NCBI GenBank assembly: GCA_030848705.1
Contig: CM061236.1
Span: forward strand, 65,305,481-65,369,480
Direction of reading: 5' to 3'
DNA: 64,000 bases
DNA from: Heracleum sosnowskyi
Taxonomy: Eukaryota; Streptophyta; Magnoliopsida; Apiales; Apiaceae
Both the position numbers and the translations under genes were made by a program. The notes beneath the pieces were generated by a model, which saw only the letters and a list, made by a program, of their open reading frames with translations, made no database searches and had not been told where the DNA came from. This document shows, one piece after another, positions 24,485 to 36,664 of this stretch. Each line of letters starts with the position of its first letter. The first letter of the stretch is position 1.

Positions 24485-24790
24485 CTAGAAACGAGAGTGT
24501 GTAGGAGTGTGTATAGTTATGTGAGGAACGTCAGAGCTCATGTAGAGTTCGTGTTGGGCTATTGGATATAGTACCAACGAGTAAGTTAAGATAGAGATAC
24601 TCGTTTGAGATAGTTGAGCATAGTTGGGTTGAGTTGGATAGGAATCCTTGCGACTGTAGATGTAGGTGGTGGAATCTTCAGAGATTATTGTGGGACGACG
24701 ATGACGTATGATATCGATAACTTTAGGACGTGTATCAGAAGAACGTAGAATCGAATGACGAGCCATCAAAGGAGCTGATAAAGAAGACAT
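24485..24790 (-). CDS. hypothetical 101-aa protein, copy B
   Basis: The ATG at 24790 opens a 101-codon frame ending at 24485, just inside the LTR junction. The product starts MSSLSAPLMARHS and has an Arg/Ile-rich middle (RPKVIDIIRHRRP), a Ser/Thr/Tyr-rich stretch and a His/Thr-rich end. No signal peptide, zinc motif or known domain is seen. A TATA box lies about 320 nt upstream at 25107-25118. The same frame is open in copy C and broken in copy A. It could be a captured fragment or chance; no homologue is recognised. The frame also stays open further upstream without another ATG. Confidence 0.35.
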   Translation of the reverse strand: MSSLSAPLMARHSILRSSDTRPKVIDIIRHRRPTIISEDSTTYIYSRKDSYPTQPNYAQLSQTSISILTYSLVLYPIAQHELYMSSDVPHITIHTPTHSRF

Positions 24791-25106
24791 ACTTAAAGAC
24801 CTTGGCAATATTTTCCCTCTTATTGAATTATGTGACACTCTTTTAAGTTTCTAAAACCCTATCAAGTTTTGATATTCGAATTTCTAATTTTCTTCAATAG
24901 TGAATAACTCTATTATTGATAAATCATCATTATCTCGTATTGTGCCAGTAATTTCTTTTCTGGTTATTTTTTTTCTCCGGAAGTAGTACCTTTGGAATCT
25001 GTTCAGTTGTAATCCAGGGGTATATCTGAGAATTTCTCATCAATTTGATTTTTAATTTGACTTTAGACTCTTTTTATAATTCTCTACTCTAGCTAAGACG
25101 AACAAC

Positions 25107-25118
25107 CCTATTTATAGG
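25107..25118 (-). promoter_or_regulatory. minus-strand TATA box, copy B
   Basis: CCTATAAATAGG on the minus strand, at the same offset from the ORF as in copies A and C. Confidence 0.45.
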
Positions 25119-27099
25119 GGACACAAGGACTATATGTCTATGTGATAGAAGTTGGATGGGACGCCATCACTTGTGTGTTGTGCAACACAAGAAGGTTAAT
25201 TACCTTTAGTAATGTCTTAACTAAGACACGCAACATTGGTTCATTTGATCATATTGATCTCTCAGTGATTCTTTTATTTCAGAAATGTTATTTTAAAAAT
25301 TCGTAATTCGATAACCACAACTGTGGGACACTCGTTATGATACGACATCTTTCCACTTCAAAATATCATGAATCTGATTATCTCAAATAATCTTGGAAGT
25401 ATGCCAAGCATATTGGAATTAGTTAACTTTTGCGGTGGGATTACCAAGAGGCAAAGCGGATCAAGATGCGATTAGAATACTAGTAACGCGTAATGTGTAG
25501 TGGTACAACCAGGTTTGCCCTATATAGAGGAGTTGGTAGAATACCAGACTAGAAAGAATGAGTATCAAAGATTAAGGAGTTAGTATTATTGTGGATGCAA
25601 CCAGAGTTAAAAGTTATAAAAAGAACCTTAGTGACACCTTCAGCTGATTCCGAGGACGGAATCCTTATAAGGTGGGTAGATTGTAGTAACCCTAATTTTC
25701 AGGGTTTATTAATATTATTATTTAAATATTTTATTGCTTTTCTCAAAGAGGAGGAATGAAATTATGTGTATATTTTATTTAAAATATTGTGAAAGCTGGT
25801 TATTTTATCTGGGAAATTAAGGTGCGAATTTCCTATTTATTTGAGTAATAAAAATAGTAATATTTATTTATTTTGAGTAAATTAAAAATTTGCTGCAATG
25901 TGTGATTAAATGTTTAAATAATATTATGTGGATATGTGATGCGACATTATGTGTTTAAAAGTATTTTTTGACGATTATTAGTAAACTTGAGCCTGGCAAT
26001 TTTGTTTTAAGTGAATTAGTTTAAAATTCATTTAATTATGAATTTTATGCATTTAAATGTTTTTAGAATAATTTGGGCATATAAATAATTTTATTAGTGA
26101 GATTTAATTATTTTAGAATCATTTTGTTTTAAAAAAAAATGAGTTTTACAGTACCGCATTAGTTCCCCTAAATTCAGCCAGTGGGCTAATTGTTGACCTT
26201 ATCCTTACCTAATCTATTCCTAATCTATTCTAACCACACAAACACACACACCCGTATATTCACACACCCACAACCACAAAAAAAAAGTACAGAAGATACA
26301 AACCCCTCCCCAGTTTCAGTTCTTCATTCGGCCAAAAGAAAACAGAATTCTGTAAATAGTTCCCCCATTTCTGTTACCACCGCTGCTGCTAGAACCTTTG
26401 TTGTATTTCTTTTTTTCCGTTCATTCCGCCGCCGCCGGTGGTTCTGTCAAAGCTTCCGCCGAGTTCTTGTTTTTCGGCGATTCCTGCCGTTCTTCAGTCG
26501 GTCGCCGCCTGTACCGCCTCTGTCCAGTTAATCCAGCCACCCTTTTTGTCCGTTGTTTCTTCCGATCTCGATTTCAGTGGGTATAAATCGAACCTTATGT
26601 AAACCTTTCGTTTCTTTCTTTCTATTTATATGTATTTGTCAAAGTCGTTTTTTTGTTGTTAACTGATAATTGATTTTTATGCAGAACTCGAGAATAAAAG
26701 ATGTGTAGTGCAATTAATTTGTTTTATTTATTTAGTTATGTGTTGTTCGTTATAAATTCGTTTTTAATCAATATGTGCAATTATCATTTCGTTTTTTTGT
26801 TGTTGTTACTTAAAAGGTGATATTTAGTAAATTCGTATTAGTACTTCATTGTTTATATAATTATGGTATTATGTTAAATAGTTCATGAAGGTTTTAGTTA
26901 TAGTTTTAAATTGTTAAATAATCTTTGATTATTGGTAGCTTGCTATGCCTGTTTTAGCTCGTTTTAGTTGTGTCAAGAGTTAATTGTAATTGATGTTTTA
27001 GTAGGATTTCCTTAAAAATTGAGTATGGTCGTTAGTCGTGTATTTTAATAGCGTTGTTTAAGTTTTGTTTATAAATTAGAGTATAACTTTGAGATTGTT

Positions 27100-28118
27100 T
27101 GTTAATCCCAAATGACCTAACAGAATTGTAGAAGAGGGGGGGGGGGGGGTTGAATACAATTCTTGATATTTCTTAAACTTAAAAACAACTTACAAATAAA
27201 AACTGAACTTAATGTAAAAATCACAAGCACATAAATAATTTCAGTTGGATTGTTTAATGATCCAACTGAAGTGATTTTTATTGCGGAAATAATCTGTGAT
27301 ACAAAATGTACACAGCTGCTCAGTTACAAGAGTGTAGAGAAGTATGCTCTCAAAGATAGCTAATACAATCTATTTGTTTTTCTTCTCTTACTTCTATTTT
27401 AACTGCTACACTTGGTTATATACATTCCCAAGTTTACAATACTATTTTGGTTACACTAAAGTACACTAGTAATAACCATCAGTAGTTTGCTTTTCATTCC
27501 TTTTGTCCAATGGTCCTTGGAGATCCTTACTTTTGTCTTCACGCTTATTATGATCACTCCCAAGAGCTTTATTGGAAATTGGAATGTTTCCTTATTTCCA
27601 GTAACCATTTAGATGGCTTCCAATGCACAGTACACTTCCATATCTCCTTTAGATCTGTTCAGTAAACTGTCACTATCACTTAGTCAACTATTCAAAAAGT
27701 AATAGTGATTCGTTGATGGCATGGAGATGTGTTTCGTTGATAGCTTTATTCTTCATTCCATTGATGGTGTATTCCTCGTTTCGTTGATAGAGTAATCTTC
27801 ATTCCGTTGACAGGCTAATCTTCATTCCGTTGACAGACTAATCTTCATTCCGTTGACAGACTAATCTTCATACCGTTGATAGAGTAATCTTCATACCGTT
27901 GACATGTCTTCACTTAGTCAACATGACTTAGAAAAACCTATCTAATACATACAACAAATTGCATATCAAACTGTGAAGTATTGTACAGTGCAATTGCTAC
28001 ATCACTCATTTCGTTGATGAGCTTCCTGTCAACGAAACACTGCAAAGCATGCCATTTCGTTGACAGTTACAAAATGACTTAATACAAAATCTACTAAGTG
28101 TTTTTATAATTATCATCA
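27100..28118 (-). repeat. SIRE-A 3' LTR
   Basis: It runs TGTTAATCCC...ATTATCATCA (1019 bp). It carries the U5 hairpin (27122-27163), a TATA-like word on the minus strand (about 27414-27422) and a 23-bp array of CGTTGAY motifs (27804-27903). Confidence 0.92.
27804..27903. repeat. 23-bp CGTTGAY minisatellite in LTR
   Basis: YCGTTGAY occurs at 27804, 27827, 27850, 27873 and 27896, exactly 23 bp apart, with an AGACTAATCTTCAT-like spacer. The 5' LTR has the same array near 39870-39970. The solo LTR at 9533 has a differently spaced version. Confidence 0.88.
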
Positions 28119-28130
28119 AGTCCCCCAATT
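28119..28130 (-). other. SIRE-A polypurine tract
   Basis: The minus strand reads AAATTGGGGGACT directly before the LTR start TGATGATAA. It would prime plus-strand synthesis. Sequence 28131-28322 is the 3' untranslated part. Confidence 0.85.
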
Positions 28131-28322
28131 TATGACTGATAGAATAACAACCATAAATCAAGAGCCTTGATGATAACAAAAACACTCAGACATATTACAC
28201 ATGATAAAAGTAGAAATTGCATTGAGCTTCATTGAATTTAATTGAAATGCAAAGTAGAAAATCTTACACAACAAGTGCACAGAGTTGCTCCTCTAGACTG
28301 AGCAGATTTTTCATCTTTGCCT

Positions 28323-31300
28323 CTATGGTCTTGTTTTCTTCCCTTTTCTTGCATTGTTCTCCTCAATTTGAGCTTGAAGTCTTCTGTAGAAAATCTTCTC
28401 TTCTTCATCTTGATTCCCCAACTTAGATTGCATTAATCTTAGAGTTTCATTGGATGCCTTCTCCAGTTGGTCTTCTATTCTGAAGAATCTTCTACAGTTG
28501 TCCTTATCTCTGAATTCCATCATCCAAAAAGGTTGGAGATGAATTATCTTTCCTGTTTGAGGGACCTTCAATACTCTGGGAAGTGCACTAGGCTTGTTCC
28601 AGCTAGCTTTGATTTGGCAAATCTTGGAGACAACCTCAGACTTGGCTGTTTTGGTAAAACCAAAATCTTTCTTCAAACATTTAAACACAGATAGCAGTGT
28701 CTAATAGTCTTCTCCCAGAATTCTTTGTAGAGGCCAAATCGGTTCTCTCCCACCCTTGTAGACAAATACCAATCTCTCTGGTAGTTTGTAAGAAGCTGCT
28801 ATTCCTCTTACTTCAACCAGGTCATCAAGATTGATATGAATGTCAGACTCCTCCCTGATATCAGCAATGTAGATGAAGTCTTCTGGGTTGGTAGGGGGTT
28901 TCTCAGCTTGTGGTCTCCTTACCAAAATTGGCTTAGCCTTGGTAGCCCTTTGCTTAGATTTCTTCTTTGGATCCATTTCAAAGAGGAATTTTGGAAAGTT
29001 GTCCTCATCAAACTCAATTGGCTCTCCCTTTGGCTCAATTGGCTGATCATGGAAATTGACAGGATGATTAGGATCACAGGCTAACTTTACCTCTGAAACT
29101 GGATCAGGAATTGTTGGAGGTGCAATTGGTACAGAAGAGTCTGATGCAATGCTCTGAGAGTCATCATTCTCAAAGGCTATGTTTCTCCTAGCTCTTGCCT
29201 TTGGTTGCCTTGTGCTCTTCTTTGCACTCCTTTCCTCTCTTGCTTTTTCTTCTAGCTGTATTTCTTCTTCATCAAGAGACTGAGCAACTGCAAGGGCTTG
29301 CATTGCTGCTCTTTCTGACTCTTCAGCTTTAGCTTCAGCAAAGTTTGGGTGACCAGCCCAAACACAGATTTCTTGTCCATTCATGTAGACAATTGCCCTT
29401 TGCTTCCTTATCTCACTATCATTGCTTTCCTTGCTTTTTGTGATAAGTAGACCAAGAAGCTTGAGCTCATCTGGATAAGGTGCAGGATAGAAAATCCTTG
29501 CTATATTTTTGCCCTTTGGTTTAGCAGGGGACTTGGGAGATAAGCTTCTTTGGAGTGTAGCTTGTTCCACATCCCTAATGCATGAAGTTTGTCCTTTTTC
29601 CTTCCTTGGACCTTGAGTGACTCCATGTAGAAGGGGCTCTACCTGATAGAAAGAATTGGTCTGTGGCTCCCATTCCGTTGACACTAGAACCATGGCATCC
29701 GTTGATGGTTGATCCGTTGATGGATTTGAGTCCTTTGTAGTTCCAGCAATTTTCTTGACCCTTGCTTCTATGTTGGACCAATGGTCTTTAATTTGTTCTG
29801 CAAGTCTCATCCTCATAGAAGCTTCCTCTATTAGGTCAATACCATCCTTTTGCTTCTTTCCAAGCTCCCCCATTGCTAGTGGCTCATTTGGTAAGGAAAT
29901 GGCTGAGACCATAACCTTTGTGATTTGAATGTCTAGCTCCTTAGATTTCTCCCCCTTTTTGTTATCATCAAAAGAGATGACTGGGAGTCCTTGAGCTGCC
30001 ACTAGTTGGGCCAATAGTTGTGTTTGCTTCTCCTGTTCCTTTTGCATCTGAGATAAAGTAGCTTCCACCTTGTCCACTCTAGAAGAGAGAGTCTTCAAGG
30101 AGGTAGCCACTTCAGGTTCCTTAGAGAAAAACCTGGTCATCTTGGACACAGTGAGAAGAGGAAGCTTTTCATCTAGCCTTCTGTTATTAGGATCCTTTGA
30201 GGTTGCTAATGGAATCCTTGATTTCTGTAGCTTTAATCCTTGTCTGTAGCATCTGTAGCCTTTGGATTTCCAGAGAATCCATGATGGCCTTATAGAATTT
30301 CTTGTCCCTTGCATTTGCAGACTCATGAGCTAGATATGCCTCATTGTACTGCCTTGAGATAGCAGCATCTAGAGTGAATCTTCCATGCATATCCTGAGAA
30401 AGCCAGACTGGTCTAGGAGGCACCACAGAAGTCCCAGTCTGTGAAGTAGTGGCCACCTGTAGATTGTCACCATAGCTATCCTCATCATCAGAAAAGTCAA
30501 AGTCTCCACTTGCTGCAGCTCCTGGAGGTAGATTGGTCAAGGCATCCTTTGCTCTTTGCATTGATGCAGTTGTATGAATTAGGTTTAGTGACCTTTCTGC
30601 CTCCACATTGCCCTGCTGAGCCATAATTTGATAGGCTGGCACAGGATGAGTAAAGGTCTCAGGATCCAGGGAAATACTATCCAGAGTTTGTTGATAATGC
30701 TCTTGGAAAGTAGGTTCCCTTTCTCCCTCACTGACCTCCATTAACTCACTTGCAATGGCTGCTTCATCCCTTATTTCTCCTGTAGTCCCTTCTCTCTCTC
30801 CTCTATTTTCTTGCATCATGGGCTCCCCATGGCTCACACCTCTCACACCCTCACCTTCACCTACTAAGGTGGAACCCTCAGCCTCTCCTTTTGCTTGACT
30901 GGAAGAAATAGTCAGCCTCTCACTCTCAACCTCTCCTTTTGCCTGGCTGCAAGCCAGCCTCTCAGTTTCACTCCCTCTCAATCCTAGAAGTGTCTCAACT
31001 ACCACTAGATCATCTGCACTAGTTGTGGAAACAACTTGATTTTCAATTAAAGGTGCAGAATGAACTATCAACGGTATGGTAGTTTGAATTGTCAACGGTA
31101 TGGATACCGTTGATGGAGAAACACTTGTCAACGAAAGAGACTGTTTTGTTGATGAAGTCAAGAAAGCACTTTGAGAAAGTGAAATTACAGTAGAATCTGT
31201 GGTGATTGATTTAAGAGATTGTTCCACAGATCCTCTTGTAACTTCAGAAAAGGATGATTGGTGGCCCAACAAATCACTTAACAAGTGATGGTCACCAATG

Positions 31301-32757
31301 TCAGAGTGGGGCTTCTCCAAGAAAAGAGTTGGAGAATCAGGGATAGATGAATGGATCATATCCACATCTAATGATTGAGTTGGTGAATTTTGAGGAGTTG
31401 GTTCAAGATTTATATTTAAAGAATGGGACTGTAACCCCAGAGTAATGATAGGGGTTACATCAAACTGAATTTGAGAAACTGGAAGTGTTGCTTCCAGTGT
31501 GTGTGCACCCTGTGAAACCTGGGATTTTTGCTTCACTCTCCTTTGGTATTGGGAAATAGTAGACTGTGGGCTTGAAGTGTCCCTTACCCTCTTGGAGTGT
31601 GCTCTTGGAGGAGAGCTTGTTTCAATAATTACATCCTTTTGGGAGGATGCAATTAGACTTGTGCTTAAATCCATATTACTCATTGTGCCTTGTTGGGAAG
31701 ACACAATGGGGCTTGGCTGGATCTCACTCATCTTTCATTCCTTATCCTTAGGGTTTCTTTTATGTTCACCCCTTCCCTCACCTCTCACAGCACCTACAAC
31801 ACTCCCCTTAGGTTGTGTAGTGGATTTTACAACAGGTGCCTTTTGGGAAGCACCTGAGGTTGGCTTGGAGGATTTCTTTGATTTTGGTTTTGTTGCTAGG
31901 GCAGGAGCCTATTGGGTCACAACTACAGACTCCACATCAACAGGACTGGGTGATACAGTTGAAGTAACAACTATACTAGAAGGGATAGCAGTAGTTACCT
32001 CAATTATTGGCAGATACACCACTGGAACATCACCATTGTGGTTCAGCCTCAGTATGTCTGTCAATACTCTCTTTTCTTGCACAAAGCAATCAAAGATAGA
32101 CACAGGGTTAGAGATAACCAATGGTGCTGGACAAACATGGTTAGCCAACATCAACAGAAATCTAGCATAATAGATATTTTTCTTCCTATTTGCCTTATCA
32201 CCCAACTTAGCACCAATTTCATACATAAGTTGGGTGCTAAAGTTGTAATATCTATCAGTTAGGAGCATGGTAAATAGAATCAACATGGAATTAGTTAATG
32301 CATCAAAATTACTAATTTTACCAGAAAAGACTTTAATGAATGCGTCAGCTAAATAACTGTATTCCCTAACCAAACCTCTCCTAATTATCTTACCCAAATT
32401 ATCAGTAGGCAATGAGTAGTTTATGGAATTTAGCATGTTAACCATTTCAGTGAATGTGGACAAAGGAGAGCAATTATTTTCAGGAAGGTGTAAGCATGCT
32501 TGCAACACATCAGAATTAACTATATACTCATTACCTTGGATGGTGAATTGCAGAGTGCAATTTGTCCCACTGTACTCACATGAGGTCCACATTTCTTCGA
32601 TTATCTCATTGTAGAGTGGTGTAGAGTGAAACATTGCGTAGCTCAACTTGAAATTCTTCATGAAGTCCATCATTTTGAAAAACAGACTGTTCGGGCTTTC
32701 TTTGACAACAAAGGGGATGGAGTTGTTTTTCTCATAGATAAACCCTCCAGCAGACAT
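28323..32757 (-). pseudogene. SIRE-A env-like ORF3
   Basis: The ATG is at 32757 (MSAGG). The first 250 residues form the globular plant retrotransposon domain found after pol in SIRE-like elements (FTIQGNEYIVN, VLQACLHLP). A long Ser/Thr/Pro-rich, probably disordered region follows, then an acidic and a Lys-rich part. A predicted coiled coil lies near 30050-30110 (LSSRVDKVEATLSQMQKEQE). Breaks: stops at 31909-31911 and 31735-31737, a +1 frameshift at about 30190-30320, and a stop at 28701-28703. About 1470 codons overall, long for this class. Its role is unknown; 'env-like' comes from position and coiled coil only. CGTTGAY motifs fall in its low-complexity part. Confidence 0.78.
31092..31113. 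repeat. perfect 10-bp-arm palindrome of the CGTTGA motif
   Basis: TCAACGGTAT and ATACCGTTGA are separated by GG, inside the ORF3 low-complexity region. Confidence 0.9.
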
Positions 32758-33319
32758 GAGCTTGACTATGGGTGCTATTGTTGAGTGAGAAAAAGCTTCG
32801 AACTGAATTGCTTGTTAGAGAGAAGAAGAGAGAAAATCCTTTGGAATTTTTGAGAACAGGTAAAAAAGAAATTAAGGAAAATAGAATTTCTTAAATACTC
32901 CCCCAAAAATTCTCAGAAAATGAGTCCAATAATAAATGTAAATTACTGGATTGGCTTAAAAATATAACCGTTACTCTTAAAGTATTACCATGATTTATAC
33001 TTACAGGGGTGTATGCATAGATCGTGGTAAAAGACGTGTCAAATCTCAACGGTTCAGATTAAAAGTGCTATATCAACGAATCAGAATTGGGCGTTTTAAG
33101 GTCCCGTCTATTTCGTTGATAAAGCTGCATTTCGTTGATATAAAAGAGCTATCAACGAAACACCCAGAAAAATGCTAAGACTGTCAACGAAATGGTGCGT
33201 TTCGTTGACATAGTAATTTTGACTTAGACAAAATTTCACTTTTTCCTGAGAGAATTAATTCACAGAAAAACATAGCAAATTTCTGGCTACATTTTAACTT
33301 GCAAATATCTCAAAAATAA
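32758..33319. other. SIRE-A linker between pol and ORF3
   Basis: This 560-bp non-coding linker holds a cluster of the CGTTGAY motif in both orientations at about 33047, 33074, 33112, 33132, 33155, 33183 and 33200. How ORF3 is expressed is not evident. Confidence 0.7.
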
Positions 33320-36300
33320 TTAAGAGAAATTTAGCATACCTAGCTCACTTACTAATCTTGAGAATGTTGATTCATCAAGTGGCTTGGTAAAGATGTCTGC
33401 AAGTTGTTGTTCACTTGGAACAAAATGTAACTCCATAGTACCATTCATAACATGTTCTCTAATGAAATGGTACTTGATGTCAATGTGCTTGGTCCTTGAA
33501 TGCTGCACTGGATTCTCAGTAATGGCAATGGCACTAGTGTTGTCACAGAAAATAGGGATTTTCTCAACTCTTAATCCATAATCAAGTAGTTGATTTTTCA
33601 TCCATAAAATCTGTGCACAACAACTTCCAGCTGCAATATACTCAGCCTCAGCTGTGGAGGTGGAAACTGAGTTTTGTTTCTTGCTGAACCATGACACAAG
33701 CTTGTTTCCTAAGAATTGACAGGTGCCAGTTGTGCTTTTCCTGTCAATTTTACATCCTGCATAATCTGCATCTGAATAACCAATTAGTTCAAAACCAGAT
33801 TCTCTAGGATACCAAATGCCAAGATTTGGTGTTCCTTTGAGATATCTGAAAATCCTTTTAATAGCAACTAAATGGGATTCCCTAGGATCAGCCTGAAATC
33901 TAGCACATTAACATGTAGCAAACATAATATCAGGTCTACTAGCTGTTAAATACAAAAGTGAGCCTACCATGCCTCTGTAACTTGAGATGTCCACAGATTT
34001 GTCCTTAGTATTCAACTCAAGTTTGGTGGCAGTAGGCATGGGAGTTTTGGCAGGAGAGCATTCCATTAAGTTAAACTTCTTTAATAAATCATGAATATAT
34101 TTTGTTTGACTAATGAAAATGCCTTCATTAACTTGCTTCACTTGAAGACCAAGAAAGTAAGTTAATTCTCCCATCATGCTCATTTCATATTTACTTTGCA
34201 TAAGCTTGGCAAACTTTTGACAAAGTTTCACATCTGTAGACCCAAAGATTATGTCATCTACATAAATTTGAACAAGTATAGTAGAGCCATTCACAACCCT
34301 GTGAAAAAGAGTTTTATATACAGTACCTCTAGTGAAGTGATTCTCAAGGAGGAACTGGGAAAGTGTGTCATACCAGGCTCTAGGTGCTTGTTTCAAACCA
34401 TAGAGTGCTTTGAGGAGGAAGTATACATATTCTGGAAAATCATCATCTTCAAAACCAGGAGGTTGACTTACATACACCTCCTCTTCCAATTCCCCATTCA
34501 GAAAAGCACTCTTCACATCCATTTGATAGACTTTGAAATTGGCATGGGCTGCATAGGCTAGGAAAATCCTTATTGCTTCTAGTCTAGCAACAGGAGCAAA
34601 GGTTTCATCAAAATCAATTCCTTCTTCCTGTGAATAGCCTTTTGCAACCAATCTAGCTTTGTTCCTTGTGACTATGCCATTTTCATCCATCTTGTTTCTG
34701 AACACCCATTTTGTGCCTATGACACTCCTGTCCTTAGGCTTGGGCACCAGCTTCCAAACATTGTTCCTCTCAAATTGGTTTAGCTCCTCTTGCATAGCTA
34801 AAACCCAATCTGGATCTAGAAGTGCATCCTCAACTTTCTTTGGCTCATCTTGAGACAGAAAGCTGCTATATAGACATTCTTCTTGAGTTGCTCTTCTAGT
34901 TTGGACTTTTGAAGTAACATCACCTATAATAAGTTTAAAGGGATGATCTTTAGTCCATTTCCTTGAGGGAGGTAGATTTGCTCTTGAAGAGGTAGCTTCA
35001 TGATCATGATTGCCTTGATTGGATATTTGTCCTTGAGAAACTCCCCCTGAGTTTGTTGTCCCTAAATGATCACTTCTAGAAGCATTTCTATGACTGTCAA
35101 CGGTATGACCATTTTGGCTGTCAACGAAACGCTCATTTTGACTGTCAACGAATCCACCATCATGACTGTCAACGAAATGACCATTTGGTCTGCTAGCAGC
35201 TATTCTTTTCAACCTTAATGCAGCAATTTCATCTTCACTGCTGCTTTCATATGTGCTAGATACAACAACTTTAGGCTGTTTCTCAGTAGCCTTAACATGA
35301 TTCACTTGATCTCCTTCCTCATTCTCAAAAGAAAGACTTTCATGGAAACCTTCATCAAAAACAACATGTACAGATTCCATAACAATGTTGGTTCTGAGAT
35401 TATAGACTCTGTAAGCTTTCCCTGCTGCATATCCCACAAATATTGCTTCATCTACCTTTGCTTCAAATTTCCCCAAATGCTCAGCTTGATTTCTCAGAAC
35501 AAAGCACTTGCATCCAAAGACATGAAGAAAATCCAATAGTGGCTTCTTTCTTTTGAGTAGTTGATAAGGGGTCATACCTTTGGCCTGATTAATCAAAGAA
35601 ATATTTTGAGTGAAGCAGGCTGTGTTAACTGCCTCAGCCCAAAAATAAGTTGGTAACTTTGATTCATCTAGCATTGTCCTTGCAGCTTCAATAAGTGTTC
35701 TGTTTTTCCTTTCAACTACACCATTTTGCTGTGGTGTCCTTGTTGCTGAAAACTCATGCAAAATACCATTTTATTCACAGAACACCTTCATGCTTGAATT
35801 CTTGAATTATGTCCCATTGTCACTCCTAATCCTTCTTACTTTCAAGTCAGGATGATTGTTTACCATCTTGATGTGATTGATAATGATTTCACTTGCCTCA
35901 TCTTTGGAGTGCAAAAAGAAGGTCCATGTAAATCTAGAAAAATCATCAACAATCACAAGACAATATTTCTTCTTTGAAATAGACATGACATTCACAGGGC
36001 CAAATAGATCCATATGAAGAAACTCAATCTGATGGACAATTGATGACTCTGTCTTGCTTTTGAATGATGCCTTCTTTTGTTTCCCTTTTTGACAGGCATC
36101 ACACAAACCATCCTTGGAAAACTCCACTTGTGGAATTCCTCTAGCAAGATCTTTCCTCACCAAATCATTCATAACTTTGAAATTCAGATGAGACAGTTTC
36201 TTATGCCATAGCCAACTTTCATCCTTGCTTGCCTTGCTGAAAAGACAAGTGATGGTGTCTGGACTTGTGCTACTAAAGTCAGCAATGTACACATTCCCTC

Positions 36301-36664
36301 TTCTGAATCCAGTCATTACCACATTGTTGTTTCCTCCTTTAGAAACAACACAGGCATCTTTAGAAAAAGTAACTAAAAATCCTTTGTCACAAAGTTGGCT
36401 GATACTAAGCAAATTGTGCTTAAGACCATCCACCAATGCAACCTCATCTATGATGACATTCTCTTTTGAAATCAAGCCATATCCCTTAGTGTAGCCTTTG
36501 CTGTCATCTCCAAAAGCAATACAAGGGCCAGCTCTTTCCTGAAACTCTATGAGCAGGGTAGAATCACCAGTCATGTGTCTTGAACAACCACTATCCAAGT
36601 ACCAAAGATTCCTTTTGTCTCCCTGCACACAATAAAACCAAATCAAGTTGATTTTGGTACCCAA
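33320..36664 (-). pseudogene. pol: SIRE-A pol: protease, integrase, RT, RNase H
   Basis: The domains run in Ty1/copia order. Protease active site DSGCSRHMTG (about 36590); GAG-pre-integrase HLNF and CDACQKGKQ; integrase Asp in HMDLFGP (about 36015) and SDNGT (about 35815); Glu in QQNGVVERKNRT (about 35720). RT has YQMDVKSAFLNGELEEEVYV and YVDDIIFGS (about 34245-34270). RNase H ends with TKHIDIKYHFIREHV and ADIFTKPLD. Three in-frame stops: TAA 35807-35809 and 35771-35773 (integrase) and TAA 33908-33910 (RNase H). Pol is in the -1 frame relative to gag with a 22-nt overlap. No standard slippery heptamer was seen, so this may be decay. Confidence 0.92.
35096..35178 (-). repeat. in-frame 24-bp motif array in pol hinge
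   Basis: GTCAACG occurs at 35096, 35120, 35144 and 35168, 24 bp apart. It encodes an eight-residue repeat (VDSQN / VDSH core) in the variable region between integrase and RT. This is the same motif as in the LTR. Confidence 0.88.

Larger units (their letters stand above)
24473..25681 (+). other. LARD-like internal segment B
   Basis: This 1.2 kb segment has the same structure as segment A. Its right end retains a short decayed plus-strand frame (PYIEELVEYQTRKNEYQ-like) and the polypurine-like tail just before LTR C at 25682. Confidence 0.7.

Noticed and set aside
24485..25200. Endogenous pararetrovirus promoter and leader as an explanation for the minus-strand TATA box and ORF
   Set aside because: No movement, coat, RT or Met-tRNA primer motif of that group is present. 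The similarity is only a TATA box.
27804..27903. CRISPR-like regular repeats
   Set aside because: This is a 23-bp tandem array without unique spacers, in a plant LTR.
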